A stretch of 47,152 bases of DNA, taken from NCBI GenBank assembly GCA_016872535.1, contig VGZQ01000014.1, forward strand, positions 1 to 47,152. The letters run 5' to 3'. Positions 9,637 through 18,321 of the stretch are shown one piece after another. The notes below the pieces were generated by a model. The model was given only the letters and a program-made list of their open reading frames with translations, searched no databases and was not told the DNA's origin. The stretch's first letter is position 1. Each line of letters begins with the position of its first letter. Source of the DNA: Rhodospirillales bacterium. Lineage in GTDB: Bacteria > Pseudomonadota > Alphaproteobacteria > Rhodospirillales > 2-12-FULL-67-15. A program made the translations under genes and the position numbers.

Positions 9637-10466
9637 TGACCTTGCGCCGCGACGCCCTCTCCGGTTTCAGCGCGTCGGCGGCGCTGCACGGCGCCGCCCT
9701 GGCGACGGTGCTGGCCTTCGGCAGCGGTTGGTGGGGCGCCGCGCAACCGTTCGCCGGCACCGCGCCGACGGTCTGGCCGGTGGTGTGGATCGATGCGGCG
9801 CTTCCGCAGGATGTCGCCGAGCCGACGCCGGAACCGGCGGCCGCCTTGACGGCGGCGAAAGAAATCGCGCCCGAACCGAAAAAGCCCGAGCCGGAAAAAT
9901 CCGAGCCGGAAAAATCCGAGCCGGAGAAACTCGGGCCGAAATCCGACGCGCGCCCGCCGGAAAAACCCGAACCGAAACCCGAGGTTCGCAGGCCGAAACT
10001 GAAAAAGTCGCCGCCTGCCGCCGTCGGAGACGTGGCCGCGCCCGAACCGGCCCCGATGGCCAGCGAACCGGACACGGCCGAGGCGCTCCATTCCGATGCC
10101 GCGTCGGAGACGACGAAAAGCGACCCCCCCGCCGTGGCCGCGAGCGCCGGCGCCATCGCGGGCGAGACGGAACTCGCCGCCCTGCCCCCGCCTGCCGCCG
10201 CGCCCGCGTCGGTCGGCTGGTCGGTGGAAGTGCGCATTCCGCCGGTCTATCCGCTCGCCGCCCGGCGGCGCGGAGTCGAGGGCGAAGTGGTGCTACGCGC
10301 CGAGATCGGGGCCGATGGGGCGCCAACCGCCGTCAACGTGATCCGCGGCAGCGGCCACGCCGAACTCGACGCCGCCGCGCGTGCGGCGGTCGAGAAATGG
10401 CGCTTCCGGGCGCCGAGCGGGTCCGACGTCGAAATTCCCATCGTTTTTAGGCTCGAAAACCGCTGA
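9636..10466 (+). CDS. tonB: TonB energy transducer
   Basis: A 276-residue periplasm-spanning protein anchored in the inner membrane by one N-terminal hydrophobic segment (about residues 10-30). It relays proton-motive force from ExbB/ExbD to outer-membrane receptors. The middle is a long Pro/Glu/Lys-rich rod. The C-terminal domain (about 190-276) has the TonB signature with VEVRIPPVYPLAARRRGVEGEV, VNVIRGSGHAELD and AAVEKWRFRAP. The overlapping TGATG with btuB and the shared riboswitch point to a transducer dedicated to corrinoid uptake. No exbB or exbD lies nearby, so it must use a pair encoded elsewhere. Confidence 0.92.
   Translation: MTLRRDALSGFSASAALHGAALATVLAFGSGWWGAAQPFAGTAPTVWPVVWIDAALPQDVAEPTPEPAAALTAAKEIAPEPKKPEPEKSEPEKSEPEKLGPKSDARPPEKPEPKPEVRRPKLKKSPPAAVGDVAAPEPAPMASEPDTAEALHSDAASETTKSDPPAVAASAGAIAGETELAALPPPAAAPASVGWSVEVRIPPVYPLAARRRGVEGEVVLRAEIGADGAPTAVNVIRGSGHAELDAAARAAVEKWRFRAPSGSDVEIPIVFRLENR
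9888..9932 (+). repeat. 15-base tandem repeat coding the TonB Pro-Glu-Lys rod
   Basis: Three consecutive 15-base units (GAGCCGGAAAAATCC twice, then a slightly changed copy) encode EPEKS, EPEKS and EPEKL in the TonB rod. Such units can change in number by slippage and alter rod length. Confidence 0.8.
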
Positions 10467-10477
10467 ATTCGCGGCGC

Positions 10478-10507
10478 ACTTGACTCCGATCCCGACGCGG
10501 ATCAAGT
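10478..10507. promoter_or_regulatory. inverted repeat between tonB and the multicopper oxidase gene
   Basis: The arms ACTTGA-C-TCCG and CGGA-TCAAGT pair over 10 bases with one bulged C and a 9-base loop. The repeat lies 11 bases after the tonB stop and 26 before the next ATG. No T-run follows, so an intrinsic terminator is unlikely. It could be an operator for the oxidase gene or an RNA hairpin separating the two genes. No known regulator site was matched. Confidence 0.5.
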
Positions 10508-10533
10508 GAAGCGATGCCGACCGGATCGCCGCC

Positions 10534-11973
10534 ATGACCGTCGCCCCTTTCACCCGACGCGGCCTGCTCGCGGGCGCCGCCGCCTTCGCCGGCGCGATAC
10601 TGGTTCCCGCCGCAAAACCCGCGTTCGCGGCCAAGGGCTATCGATTGGAACCGGCGCCGGGGCGCGCGGCGATCGTGCCTAGCCAGCCGGAAACCGAGGT
10701 CTGGGCCTATAACGGCGCCGTGCCGGGGCCGACGCTGCGGTTCCGCCGGGGCGAACGGGCGCGGATCGAGGTCGCGAACGGCCTTGCGCACGAAACCACG
10801 GTCCACTGGCACGGCGTACGCCTGCCCAACGCCATGGACGGCGTGCCCCACGTCACCCAGCCGCCGATCGCGCCGCAAGGCACCTTCGTCTACGAGTTCG
10901 ACATGCCGGACGCGGGCACGTTCTGGTACCACCCGCACGCCATGAGCGTGGAGCAACTCGAGCGCGGGCTTTCTGGCGCGTTCGTGGTCGAGGAAGATAG
11001 GCCCCCTCCGGTCGATCGCGATCTGGTCTGGGTGCTGAAGGATTGGCGGCTTGCGCGCGACGCACAGGTGGTTGGCGACTTCGCCAATTTCATGGACGCG
11101 AGCCATGCCGGCCGGATCGGCAACACCGTCACCCTCAACGGCCGAATTCCCGAATCCGTTCCGGTGAAGGCCAACGAACGCCTGCGTCTCCGCCTCGTCA
11201 ACGTCGCCAACGCGCGCATTTTCGCCCTCGAGTTTCGCGGCCTCGTACCCAAAATCATCGCTCTTGACGGCCAGCCGGTCGAGTCGCACGCGCCGGAGGG
11301 CGGCCGCATCGTGCTCGGCCCCGGCATGCGCGCGGATGCCATTGTCGATATCGGCGACGTCGCGGGCGGGCGGGTCGCGGTGATCGATTCGTATTTTGCC
11401 CAGCGCACTTACAAACTGCTCGATTTGGTCATCGAGGGGTCGGCCCGTTCCTCGCTTCTCGCCGACACGATCCGCCTCCCCGATAACCCGTTGCCGCCCC
11501 TCGATCTCGCCAACGCGATCCGGCACGCGATCGAGTTCGGCGGCGGCATGATGGATCCTCAACTGATGCGCGCGCGCAGGCCCGACGGTAGCATCGACCC
11601 TGACCTCGTGCGCGGCGTGCGCGAGCGCATGGGTCAAGGCCGCATCTGGACCGTCAATGGCCGCGCCGTTCTGATGACCGGACATGGTCACGACCCGCTG
11701 TTCGCTCTGCGCACCGGACAGACGTGCGTCCTCGATCTTGCCAACGAAACCGCCTGGGCGCACCCAATCCATCTCCACGGTGTTGTTTTCCGGGTCCTGT
11801 CGCGTAACGGCCAAACACCGGCGCGGACCGAATGGCGCGACACCGAATTGCTGCACCCGGGCGAGCGCGCCACCATCGCCTTCGCCGCGACCGAGCCGGG
11901 CGACTGGATGTTCCATTGTCACGTGCTGGAACACCAGGAAACCGGCATGATGGGCATTTTTCGGATCGGATAG
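10534..11973 (+). CDS. multicopper oxidase, Tat-exported
   Basis: A 479-residue periplasmic copper enzyme. The N-terminus TRRGLLAGAAAF is a twin-arginine export signal. Three cupredoxin domains follow, with the copper-site motifs in the expected order: HWHG at residue 91, FWYHPHA near 131, HPIHLHG at 410, and HCHVLEHQETGM at 461, which holds the type 1 copper ligands with an axial Met. The length and layout fit CueO/laccase-like enzymes that oxidise cuprous ion, phenols or metals. No Met-rich CueO-type loop is obvious, so the substrate is open. No copper regulator or chaperone gene lies nearby. It follows tonB by 67 bases but probably has its own control. Confidence 0.9.
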   Translation: MTVAPFTRRGLLAGAAAFAGAILVPAAKPAFAAKGYRLEPAPGRAAIVPSQPETEVWAYNGAVPGPTLRFRRGERARIEVANGLAHETTVHWHGVRLPNAMDGVPHVTQPPIAPQGTFVYEFDMPDAGTFWYHPHAMSVEQLERGLSGAFVVEEDRPPPVDRDLVWVLKDWRLARDAQVVGDFANFMDASHAGRIGNTVTLNGRIPESVPVKANERLRLRLVNVANARIFALEFRGLVPKIIALDGQPVESHAPEGGRIVLGPGMRADAIVDIGDVAGGRVAVIDSYFAQRTYKLLDLVIEGSARSSLLADTIRLPDNPLPPLDLANAIRHAIEFGGGMMDPQLMRARRPDGSIDPDLVRGVRERMGQGRIWTVNGRAVLMTGHGHDPLFALRTGQTCVLDLANETAWAHPIHLHGVVFRVLSRNGQTPARTEWRDTELLHPGERATIAFAATEPGDWMFHCHVLEHQETGMMGIFRIG

Positions 11974-12010
11974 GTGACTTCCCGCCGGTCGCGCGCGATA
12001 CTGGCGCGAC

Positions 12011-13729
12011 ATGCTGCACCACCATCCGCTGATCGCCACCGTCGTCGGGGGCTTGTTTCTTGCCTTCGTGCTGGGCTCGCTCGCGCAGCGGTTGCGCGTT
12101 TCCCCCTTGATCGGTTATTTGCTCGCCGGCGTGGCCGTCGGCCCCCACACGCCCGGCTTCGTCGCCGATCAGACGCTGGCCGCCGAACTCGCCGAGATCG
12201 GCGTCATTCTGCTGATGTTCGGCGTCGGCTTGCATTTCTCGCTGAAAGACCTTCTCTCCGGATGGACCGTCGCGATTCCGGGCGCGATCGGCCAGATCGC
12301 CGTCGCGACCCTGTTGGGCCTGGGCGTGGCGTGGCTTCTGGGATGGTCGCTTCCCGCCGGGCTGGTGTTCGGCCTCGCGCTTTCGGTGGCGAGCACGGTG
12401 GTGCTGCTCCGCGCCCTGCAGGAGCGCCGCCTGATCCAAACCGAGCGCGGGCGGATTGCGGTCGGCTGGCTGATCGTCGAGGACCTGGTGATGGTTCTGG
12501 CGCTCGTCCTACTGCCCGTCCTGGCCGGTTTCGCCGGCGGCGCGGCGACGGAAACGGTAACATCCGCGGACCAAGTTCTGACCACGATTCTCTTGACCGT
12601 CGGAAAAGTGATCGCATTCGTCGTCGTGATGTTGATTGTCGGGCGCCGGGTGATTCCGTGGATTCTGCATTACACCGCGCACACCGGATCGCGGGAATTG
12701 TTCCGGCTCGCCGTCCTGGCGATCGCGCTCGGGGTCGCCTATGGCGCGGCGGTTCTTTTCGGCGTTTCGTTCGCCGTTGGCGCCTTCTTCGCCGGGATGA
12801 TCCTGAGCGAATCGGAGTTGAGCCAGCGGGCCGCCGAGGAATCTCTGCCCCTGCGCGACGCATTCGCCGTCCTGTTTTTCGTCTCGGTCGGTATGTTGTT
12901 CGATCCCGCCATCCTGTTGCGCGATCCGTGGCCCCTCGTCGCGACGCTGCTGATCATCCTGATCGGAAAGTCAACCGCCGCCTTCGTGATCGTCCGCCTC
13001 TTCGGCCGCTCGACCGGAACGGCGTTGATGATTTCGGCGAGTCTCGCCCAAATCGGCGAATTCTCGTTCATCCTGGCCGGCCTCGGCGTGAGCCTCAAGT
13101 TGCTGCCCGAACAGGGCCAAAACCTCATACTAGCGGGAGCTATTCTCTCGATCCTGGTCAATCCGGCGTTTTTTTATTTGGTCGAGCGCCTGCGGCCATC
13201 CCTCGATCGTCCGGCCCAACCCGCTTCTCCGGTGCAGACAACGCAACCGGTCACCGAGGAACCGCTGGTCCCCACCGCGCTCACGGATCATGCCGTGTTG
13301 GTCGGTTACGGGCGCGTCGGCGGCGTCATCGGCGACGATCTCCGGCGCCGAGGGATGCCGTTACTCGTCATCGAGGAAAGGCCGGAAATCTTCAAGCAAG
13401 CCCAAACGAACGGTATCGAGGCCCTGTCCGGCAACGCGGCGAACGCCGCGTTGCTCGAGGCGGCGAATATCGCCAAAGCCCGGTTGTTGTTCGTGGCTAT
13501 CCCGGACGGGTTCGAGGCGGGCCAGGTGGTGGAACAGGCAAAAGCGGTCAACCGATCCTTGAAGGTCGTCGCGCGGGCCTATTCCGATGCCGAGGCCTCG
13601 CATCTTCGGCAGATGGGAGCCGATTCGATCGTCATGGGCGAACGCGAGATCGCGCTCGGCATGATGGCGGCCGCGTTTCCCAAGAGCGAAGCGGAACAGG
13701 TGCCGCCGCCAAAAGCGGCCGGTTCGTGA
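12011..13729 (+). CDS. CPA2-family monovalent cation:proton antiporter (KefB/YbaL-like)
   Basis: A 572-residue inner-membrane transporter. Residues 1 to about 395 form the multi-helix Na+/H+ exchanger-type domain with LIGYLLAGVAVGPHTPG near the start. From about 425 a cytoplasmic RCK/TrkA-N domain follows, with the NAD-binding motif VGYGRVGG. The protein probably exchanges K+ or Na+ for protons under nucleotide control. The RCK domain places it with KefB/KefC/YbaL. No KefF/KefG-type ancillary gene is present, so glutathione gating as in KefC is not supported. It begins 37 bases after the oxidase gene and its stop lies close to the end of the convergent flavoprotein gene. Confidence 0.88.
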   Translation: MLHHHPLIATVVGGLFLAFVLGSLAQRLRVSPLIGYLLAGVAVGPHTPGFVADQTLAAELAEIGVILLMFGVGLHFSLKDLLSGWTVAIPGAIGQIAVATLLGLGVAWLLGWSLPAGLVFGLALSVASTVVLLRALQERRLIQTERGRIAVGWLIVEDLVMVLALVLLPVLAGFAGGAATETVTSADQVLTTILLTVGKVIAFVVVMLIVGRRVIPWILHYTAHTGSRELFRLAVLAIALGVAYGAAVLFGVSFAVGAFFAGMILSESELSQRAAEESLPLRDAFAVLFFVSVGMLFDPAILLRDPWPLVATLLIILIGKSTAAFVIVRLFGRSTGTALMISASLAQIGEFSFILAGLGVSLKLLPEQGQNLILAGAILSILVNPAFFYLVERLRPSLDRPAQPASPVQTTQPVTEEPLVPTALTDHAVLVGYGRVGGVIGDDLRRRGMPLLVIEERPEIFKQAQTNGIEALSGNAANAALLEAANIAKARLLFVAIPDGFEAGQVVEQAKAVNRSLKVVARAYSDAEASHLRQMGADSIVMGEREIALGMMAAAFPKSEAEQVPPPKAAGS

Positions 13730-13741
13730 TGGGACAGGCGC

Positions 13742-15253
13742 TTATTTCCCGCGCGCGAAAGCGGCGGCCGAGCGTCCGGCAATGCGGCCGAACACCGCGC
13801 CCGACATCAATCCGGTGCCGCCCGGATAGTTGAAATAAAAAAGGCCGCCGACGATCTCGCCCGCGGCGAACAGGCCGGATATCGGGTTCATCGCTTCGTC
13901 CTTCACGCGGGCTTCGCCGTCGATGCGGACGCCGCCGAACGTAAACGTGATTCCGCACGTGACAGCGTAAGCCTCGAACGACGGCTGGTCGATGGTGTTG
14001 GCCCAATTGGATTTAGGGATGCGGAGCCCGGCGGTCGAGCGGCCGTCCTTAATGTTGGGATTGAAGGGCACATTGGTGCGCACCGCGGCGTTGTATTCCT
14101 CGACCGTGCGGATAAAGGCCTTTGCTTCAACCCCTTCGAGCTTGCCCGCCAGCTCCTCCAGCGTCGCCGCCGTGACCTTGGTCACCTGCTTGATCCGGTA
14201 TTCGTCGCGCAGCAGATGGACCACCTTGCGGTCGAATATCTGCCACGCGAACTGCTGGGGCTGTTCGAGAATAACCCGACCGTATTTGGCGTAAGTGTAA
14301 TTGCGGAAGTCGGCGCCTTCGTCGACGAACCGCTCGCCTCGCGCGTTGACCATGATCCCGAACGGGTAGCTGTGCTTTTGGAATCCGTCGCCGACCGCAA
14401 GATCGCCGAATTCGGGCGCGTTGCGGTCCCAGCCGACCGCGTGACAGCCCGACCAGTTGCCGGCCGAGGACGCCCCGACGGCGAGCGCCATCTTGTGCCC
14501 GTCGCCGGTGTTGAAACGGGTGCCGCGCACCTTGGCCAGTTCCCACCCCGGCCCGAGGTAGCGCGCGCGCATTTCCGCGCTGCTTTCGAATCCGCCGGAG
14601 GCGAGCACCACCGCGCCGGCGCGCAAATCCTCGTCCCGTCCCGCCGTCCGCACCCGAACGCCTTCGACCGCGCCGCCCGGGGCCAGCAAGTCGATCGCCC
14701 GCGCACCGTAGCGGATGTCGATGCCGGCGGCGCGGCAGAGTTCGCTCAACCGATCGACCAGGCCAGGCCCGCCGCCCCAGGCCTCGACCGTGAGCCCGCC
14801 CCAAAACTTGAACCGGCCGTCGACCTTGAACGCCTGCCTCCCGTAAATGGGCACGAACCGCAACCCCTTGCCGTGCAACCATAAAATCGTGTCGAAGCTC
14901 CGCCGGACGAGGGTTTCGACCAAATCCGGATCGGCCCGGTACTGGGTCACCCGGAACATATCCTCGAAAAAGTCGTCTTCGGTATAGGCGCCGAAATCGG
15001 TCGCGGCGATTTCCGCTTCGGTCAAGTCAGGCATCACCTGCTTGAGATCGTCGACGCCGCCATAGGCGAAGCGGATGGCGCCGGCGGTGAAACGGCTGTT
15101 GCCTCCGCTTTCCTCGATCGGCGCGCGTTCCAGTACGCAGACCGTGGCACCGCCTTCGCGCGCCGCCAGCGCCGCGCACAACGCCGCGTTGCCACCGCCG
15201 ACCACGACGACATCGACGTCGAAGTGGCGTCCGGGCACCCGTTTTTGACCCAT
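13742..15253 (-). CDS. FAD-dependent dehydrogenase of the fumarate reductase/tricarballylate dehydrogenase (TcuA-like) family
   Basis: A 503-residue cytoplasmic flavoprotein. The N-terminal FAD motif is VVVVGGGNAALCAALAAREGG, followed by ESGGNSRFTAGAIRF, a segment typical of tricarballylate dehydrogenase relatives. The C-terminal FAD contact region reads GLFAAGEIVGGLFYFNYPGGTGLMSGAVFG. The family oxidises or reduces carboxylic acids next to a double bond. In Salmonella TcuA turns tricarballylate into cis-aconitate with the partner TcuB. No TcuB or TcuC gene lies nearby, so the substrate and electron acceptor are uncertain. It is divergent from nfeD and convergent with the antiporter gene. Confidence 0.75.
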   Translation of the reverse strand: MGQKRVPGRHFDVDVVVVGGGNAALCAALAAREGGATVCVLERAPIEESGGNSRFTAGAIRFAYGGVDDLKQVMPDLTEAEIAATDFGAYTEDDFFEDMFRVTQYRADPDLVETLVRRSFDTILWLHGKGLRFVPIYGRQAFKVDGRFKFWGGLTVEAWGGGPGLVDRLSELCRAAGIDIRYGARAIDLLAPGGAVEGVRVRTAGRDEDLRAGAVVLASGGFESSAEMRARYLGPGWELAKVRGTRFNTGDGHKMALAVGASSAGNWSGCHAVGWDRNAPEFGDLAVGDGFQKHSYPFGIMVNARGERFVDEGADFRNYTYAKYGRVILEQPQQFAWQIFDRKVVHLLRDEYRIKQVTKVTAATLEELAGKLEGVEAKAFIRTVEEYNAAVRTNVPFNPNIKDGRSTAGLRIPKSNWANTIDQPSFEAYAVTCGITFTFGGVRIDGEARVKDEAMNPISGLFAAGEIVGGLFYFNYPGGTGLMSGAVFGRIAGRSAAAFARGK

Positions 15254-15455
15254 TGTCCCTTATCCCCCAAGCCCGAGACCGTCGCATCCTCGGCGCCGAT
15301 CCTCGGGCCTCGACGGTATCGCATCGCAAGACTATATATTCAAGCAATCCTCTCGCGTATGCGGCGGCGGACGCCACGGAACCCCGCCGGAAGGCTTTCC
15401 GGCGGACTTTTCTCCGTCGATCCTTTTTGAAGGCTAACCCATTGGGCGACAGGCT
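15254..15455. promoter_or_regulatory. divergent promoter region, TcuA-like gene / nfeD
   Basis: A 202-base non-coding region between divergent genes, which should hold both promoters. A TATATATTCAAG stretch near 15332-15345 is the only AT-rich run. A strong inverted repeat (15381-15402) lies on the nfeD side and is listed separately. Confidence 0.4.
15381..15402 (+). promoter_or_regulatory. perfect 9-base inverted repeat in the nfeD leader
   Basis: CCGCCGGAA and TTCCGGCGG form perfect arms around a 4-base loop, followed by ACTTTTCT on the plus strand. No plus-strand gene lies just upstream, so it is not an ordinary gene-end terminator. It may be a leader hairpin or attenuator, or a protein-binding palindrome for the nfeD-slipin operon. 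Confidence 0.55.
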
Positions 15456-16925
15456 GTGACTTGCTCCAACCCCAACTCGCCGAAGGTCCCGTTTGCGGGA
15501 TTGGTCGGCGTGCGGCTCTTTCGGGGCCTTGCCTTGCTGTTCCTGGCGGCCGTTGTCCTCGCCGCCGCTGCCGCGCCCGGCGCTACGCCGAGCGACCGAA
15601 TGGGGATTGTCCTCAATATCGAAGGCGCGATCGGTCCCGCCACCGCCGACTACTTTTCGCGCGGTCTCGAAAAAGCACGCGAGCGCGGCGCCAAGCTGGT
15701 CGTGTTGCGCCTGGATACCCCGGGCGGACTCGATACGTCGATGCGCGAGGTCATCCGCGATATTCTCACGTCGCCGCTGCCGATCGCTACCTACATCAGC
15801 CCGGGCGGCGCGCGGGCCGCCAGCGCCGGAACCTTTATCATGTACGCCAGTCATGTCGCGGCGATGGCGCCGGCGACCAATCTCGGCGCGGCGACGCCGG
15901 TCCAGCTCGGCGGGCTTCCGCTGCCGGGCGACGATAGCGGAAAAGAAAAAAAACCCGAAGGCTCCAAGGATGACGGCGGCGGCACGCGGCCACAGCCCGG
16001 TCCGGGACGCGGCGCGATGGAAGCCAAACTCGTCAACGACGCCGCCGCCTATATCCGTTCGCTCGCCGAGCTGCGGGGCCGCAACGCCGATTGGGCGGAA
16101 AAGGCCGTGCGCGAAGGCGCGAGCTTGCCCGCGCACGAGGCGCACGCGGCGAACGTCGTCGATATTCTCGCGCGCGACGTGGACGACCTGCTCGCCCAGG
16201 CGCACGGTCGAACCGTGAAGATGGGCGGCTCCGAAATCGTTCTCGACACCCGGGATCTCGTCCTGACCACCATCGAGCCCGATTGGCGAAATCGGCTGCT
16301 TGCCGCCGTCACAAATCCGAATGTCGCCTTGATATTGATGATGATCGGCATCTACGGACTGGTATTCGAGTTCATGAATCCGGGCGCGCTATATCCCGGC
16401 ATCGTCGGCGCCATCTGCCTGCTCGTCGGCCTCTACGCGTTGGCGGCGTTGCCGGTCAATTACGCCGGGCTCGCTCTCATGGCTTTGGGCCTTGCGCTGA
16501 TGGTCGCCGAGGCGTTCACGCCGTCGATCGGCGCGCTCGGCATCGGCGGCGCGGTCGCCTTCGCTCTCGGCGCCGTCATCTTGATCGATACCGATTTCCC
16601 CGATTTCGAGATTTCGAAGCCGGTCGTTTTCGGCGTCGCCGCCGTCAGTCTCGCCCTGACGGCGATCGTCGCGCGCCTTGCCGTCACGTCGCACCGACGC
16701 GCCGTGGTGAGCGGGCGCGAGGGAATGATCGGAGCGTCCGGACAAGTCCTCGAGTGGAACGGCCGGTCGGGATACGTCCTCAGCCACGGCGAACGCTGGA
16801 AGGCGATCTCCTCCGAGCCGCTCGCGCCTAGCTGCCGGGTGCGCGTCGTCGCGCTCGACGGACTCACGCTCAAGGTCGAACCTGAAACCGACACGTCAAA
16901 AGGAGCTTCATCCCATGTGGACTGA
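15456..16925 (+). CDS. NfeD-family membrane serine protease (ClpP-class, long form)
   Basis: A 489-residue membrane protein. A signal or anchor helix (about residues 20-42) leads into a ClpP-like protease domain with [17 protein letters not shown] and the nucleophile Ser at about 123 (ASAGTF). Several membrane helices follow (about 285-415), then a C-terminal OB-fold NfeD domain. Long NfeD proteins cleave membrane substrates such as the C-terminus of their partner stomatin/slipin. The start used is GTG at 15456. The N-terminus before the hydrophobic segment is poorly constrained, so a later start is possible. It overlaps the slipin gene by 11 bases, the usual pairing for this family. Confidence 0.9.
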   Translation: MTCSNPNSPKVPFAGLVGVRLFRGLALLFLAAVVLAAAAAPGATPSDRMGIVLNIEGAIGPATADYFSRGLEKARERGAKLVVLRLDTPGGLDTSMREVIRDILTSPLPIATYISPGGARAASAGTFIMYASHVAAMAPATNLGAATPVQLGGLPLPGDDSGKEKKPEGSKDDGGGTRPQPGPGRGAMEAKLVNDAAAYIRSLAELRGRNADWAEKAVREGASLPAHEAHAANVVDILARDVDDLLAQAHGRTVKMGGSEIVLDTRDLVLTTIEPDWRNRLLAAVTNPNVALILMMIGIYGLVFEFMNPGALYPGIVGAICLLVGLYALAALPVNYAGLALMALGLALMVAEAFTPSIGALGIGGAVAFALGAVILIDTDFPDFEISKPVVFGVAAVSLALTAIVARLAVTSHRRAVVSGREGMIGASGQVLEWNGRSGYVLSHGERWKAISSEPLAPSCRVRVVALDGLTLKVEPETDTSKGASSHVD

Positions 16926-17682
16926 TTTCGCTTTCATCTATTTGCCGATCGCTGTCCTTTCCATCCTCTTCCTCGCGGCGGCGATCAAGATCCTGCGCGA
17001 ATACGAGCGCGGGGTCGTTTTCACCCTCGGCCGTTTCACCGGAGTCAAGGGGCCGGGCCTGATCATCCTGATCCCTTACGTCCAGCAGATGGTACGCACC
17101 GACCTGCGAACGGTCGTGCTCGACGTGCCGAGCCAGGATGTGATTTCGCGCGACAACGTTTCGGTCAAGGTCAACGCGGTAATTTATTTCCGCGTCGTCG
17201 ATCCCGAAAAGGCGACGATCCAGGTCGCGGATTTCATGCAGGCGACGGGCCAACTCGCCCAGACCACGCTGCGATCCGTGCTCGGCAAACACGAACTCGA
17301 CGAAATGCTGGCGGAACGGGACAAGCTCAATAACGACATCCAGGAGATTCTTGACAAGCAAACCGACGCTTGGGGCATCAAGGTCGCCAACGTCGAGATC
17401 AAGCACGTCGATATCAACGAAAGCATGGTCCGGGTCATTGCCCGCCAAGCCGAAGCCGAACGCGAGCGCCGCGCCAAGATCATCAACGCCGAAGGCGAGC
17501 AGCAGGCGGCGCAAAAACTGTTGGAAGCGGCGGAAATCATCGCCCGGCGACCCGAGGCCATGCAGCTCCGCTATCTCGGCACCTTGAGCGCGATTTCGAC
17601 CCAGAATTCTTCGACCATCGTTTTTCCGTTTCCGATGGAGATGTCGCGTTTCCTCGCCGGCCTGGGCGGCAAGACTTCGTGA
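16915..17682 (+). CDS. slipin / stomatin-like SPFH protein
   Basis: A 255-residue protein with an N-terminal membrane helix (about residues 5-25) and an SPFH/prohibitin domain containing [20 protein letters not shown] and the [16 protein letters not shown] segment. An Ala/Glu/Arg-rich coiled coil follows near [19 protein letters not shown]. Slipins form membrane rings and are paired with NfeD proteases. The start lies inside the end of nfeD after a strong AAAAGGAG ribosome site, which supports the ATG at 16915. It converges on the DUF1989 gene with a 9-base gap. Confidence 0.93.
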   Translation: MWTDFAFIYLPIAVLSILFLAAAIKILREYERGVVFTLGRFTGVKGPGLIILIPYVQQMVRTDLRTVVLDVPSQDVISRDNVSVKVNAVIYFRVVDPEKATIQVADFMQATGQLAQTTLRSVLGKHELDEMLAERDKLNNDIQEILDKQTDAWGIKVANVEIKHVDINESMVRVIARQAEAERERRAKIINAEGEQQAAQKLLEAAEIIARRPEAMQLRYLGTLSAISTQNSSTIVFPFPMEMSRFLAGLGGKTS

Positions 17683-17691
17683 CGGCGCGAT

Positions 17692-18303
17692 TTAAGGCGT
17701 GAAGACCGTCACGCGGATCGGCGTCGGATTGAAACCGGCCGCCTGATTGAGACGTTCGGGACAGTTGGAGAGCACCGCCAGCACGTCCATCTCGGCGCGC
17801 AGATCGACATAATCTCCTGGGCCCGACTTGCCCTCGACGATGGCGACGCCGCCGTCGGCACGCACAGGCACGTTCATGAAGAAATTGATGTTGGCGACCA
17901 CGTCCTTGGCGCCGAGGCCATGCGTGGCCAATTCGCGCTCGAAATTACCCTGGCAGCCCGCGCCGTTGTTCTTGCCGAAGCGGACGTCGTCGACCTCGAC
18001 CGAACAGCAGCCGTAGAGGGTGTCGTGCGACCCGCAGGTGTCGGCGACGATAGTCATCAGCTTGCGCGCCCGCACCGACCACAGGACCGCGCCCTGGCCG
18101 AGATAGACGTTGTTGTTGAGCTTGATAGTGTTGGCGGCGTTGTAACGGTCGGTCGGATCGGCGAGGCTGTAGCAGAGAAAATCGACGGCCTGTTTGCCGT
18201 GCAGATCGACGATGCGGAGCACGTCGCCCCGGGCAATGCGCGCGCTCCAGGGTTCGCCGGCGGGGATTTCCAAATCCGCGTGGATTTTCGAGGGAGGATT
18301 CAT
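17692..18303 (-). CDS. DUF1989 / urea carboxylase-associated family protein
   Basis: A 203-residue cytoplasmic protein of the DUF1989 family, the group of the urea-amidolyase-associated proteins. Recognisable parts are the IPAGEPWSARIARGDVLRIVDLHGKQAVDFLCY start, TIKLNNNVYLGQGAVLWS, the Cys-rich CGSHDTLYGCCS, and the C-terminal GDYVDLRAEMDVLAVLSNCP. Members are found with urea carboxylase, guanidine or amino-acid catabolism genes, but their biochemistry is not settled. No urea carboxylase gene lies here. It is the last gene of a minus-strand run and begins 18 bases after the dioxygenase stop, so it is probably co-transcribed with it. Confidence 0.85.
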   Translation of the reverse strand: MNPPSKIHADLEIPAGEPWSARIARGDVLRIVDLHGKQAVDFLCYSLADPTDRYNAANTIKLNNNVYLGQGAVLWSVRARKLMTIVADTCGSHDTLYGCCSVEVDDVRFGKNNGAGCQGNFERELATHGLGAKDVVANINFFMNVPVRADGGVAIVEGKSGPGDYVDLRAEMDVLAVLSNCPERLNQAAGFNPTPIRVTVFTP

Positions 18304-18321
18304 GGCTTTGTCTCGTTTTCG

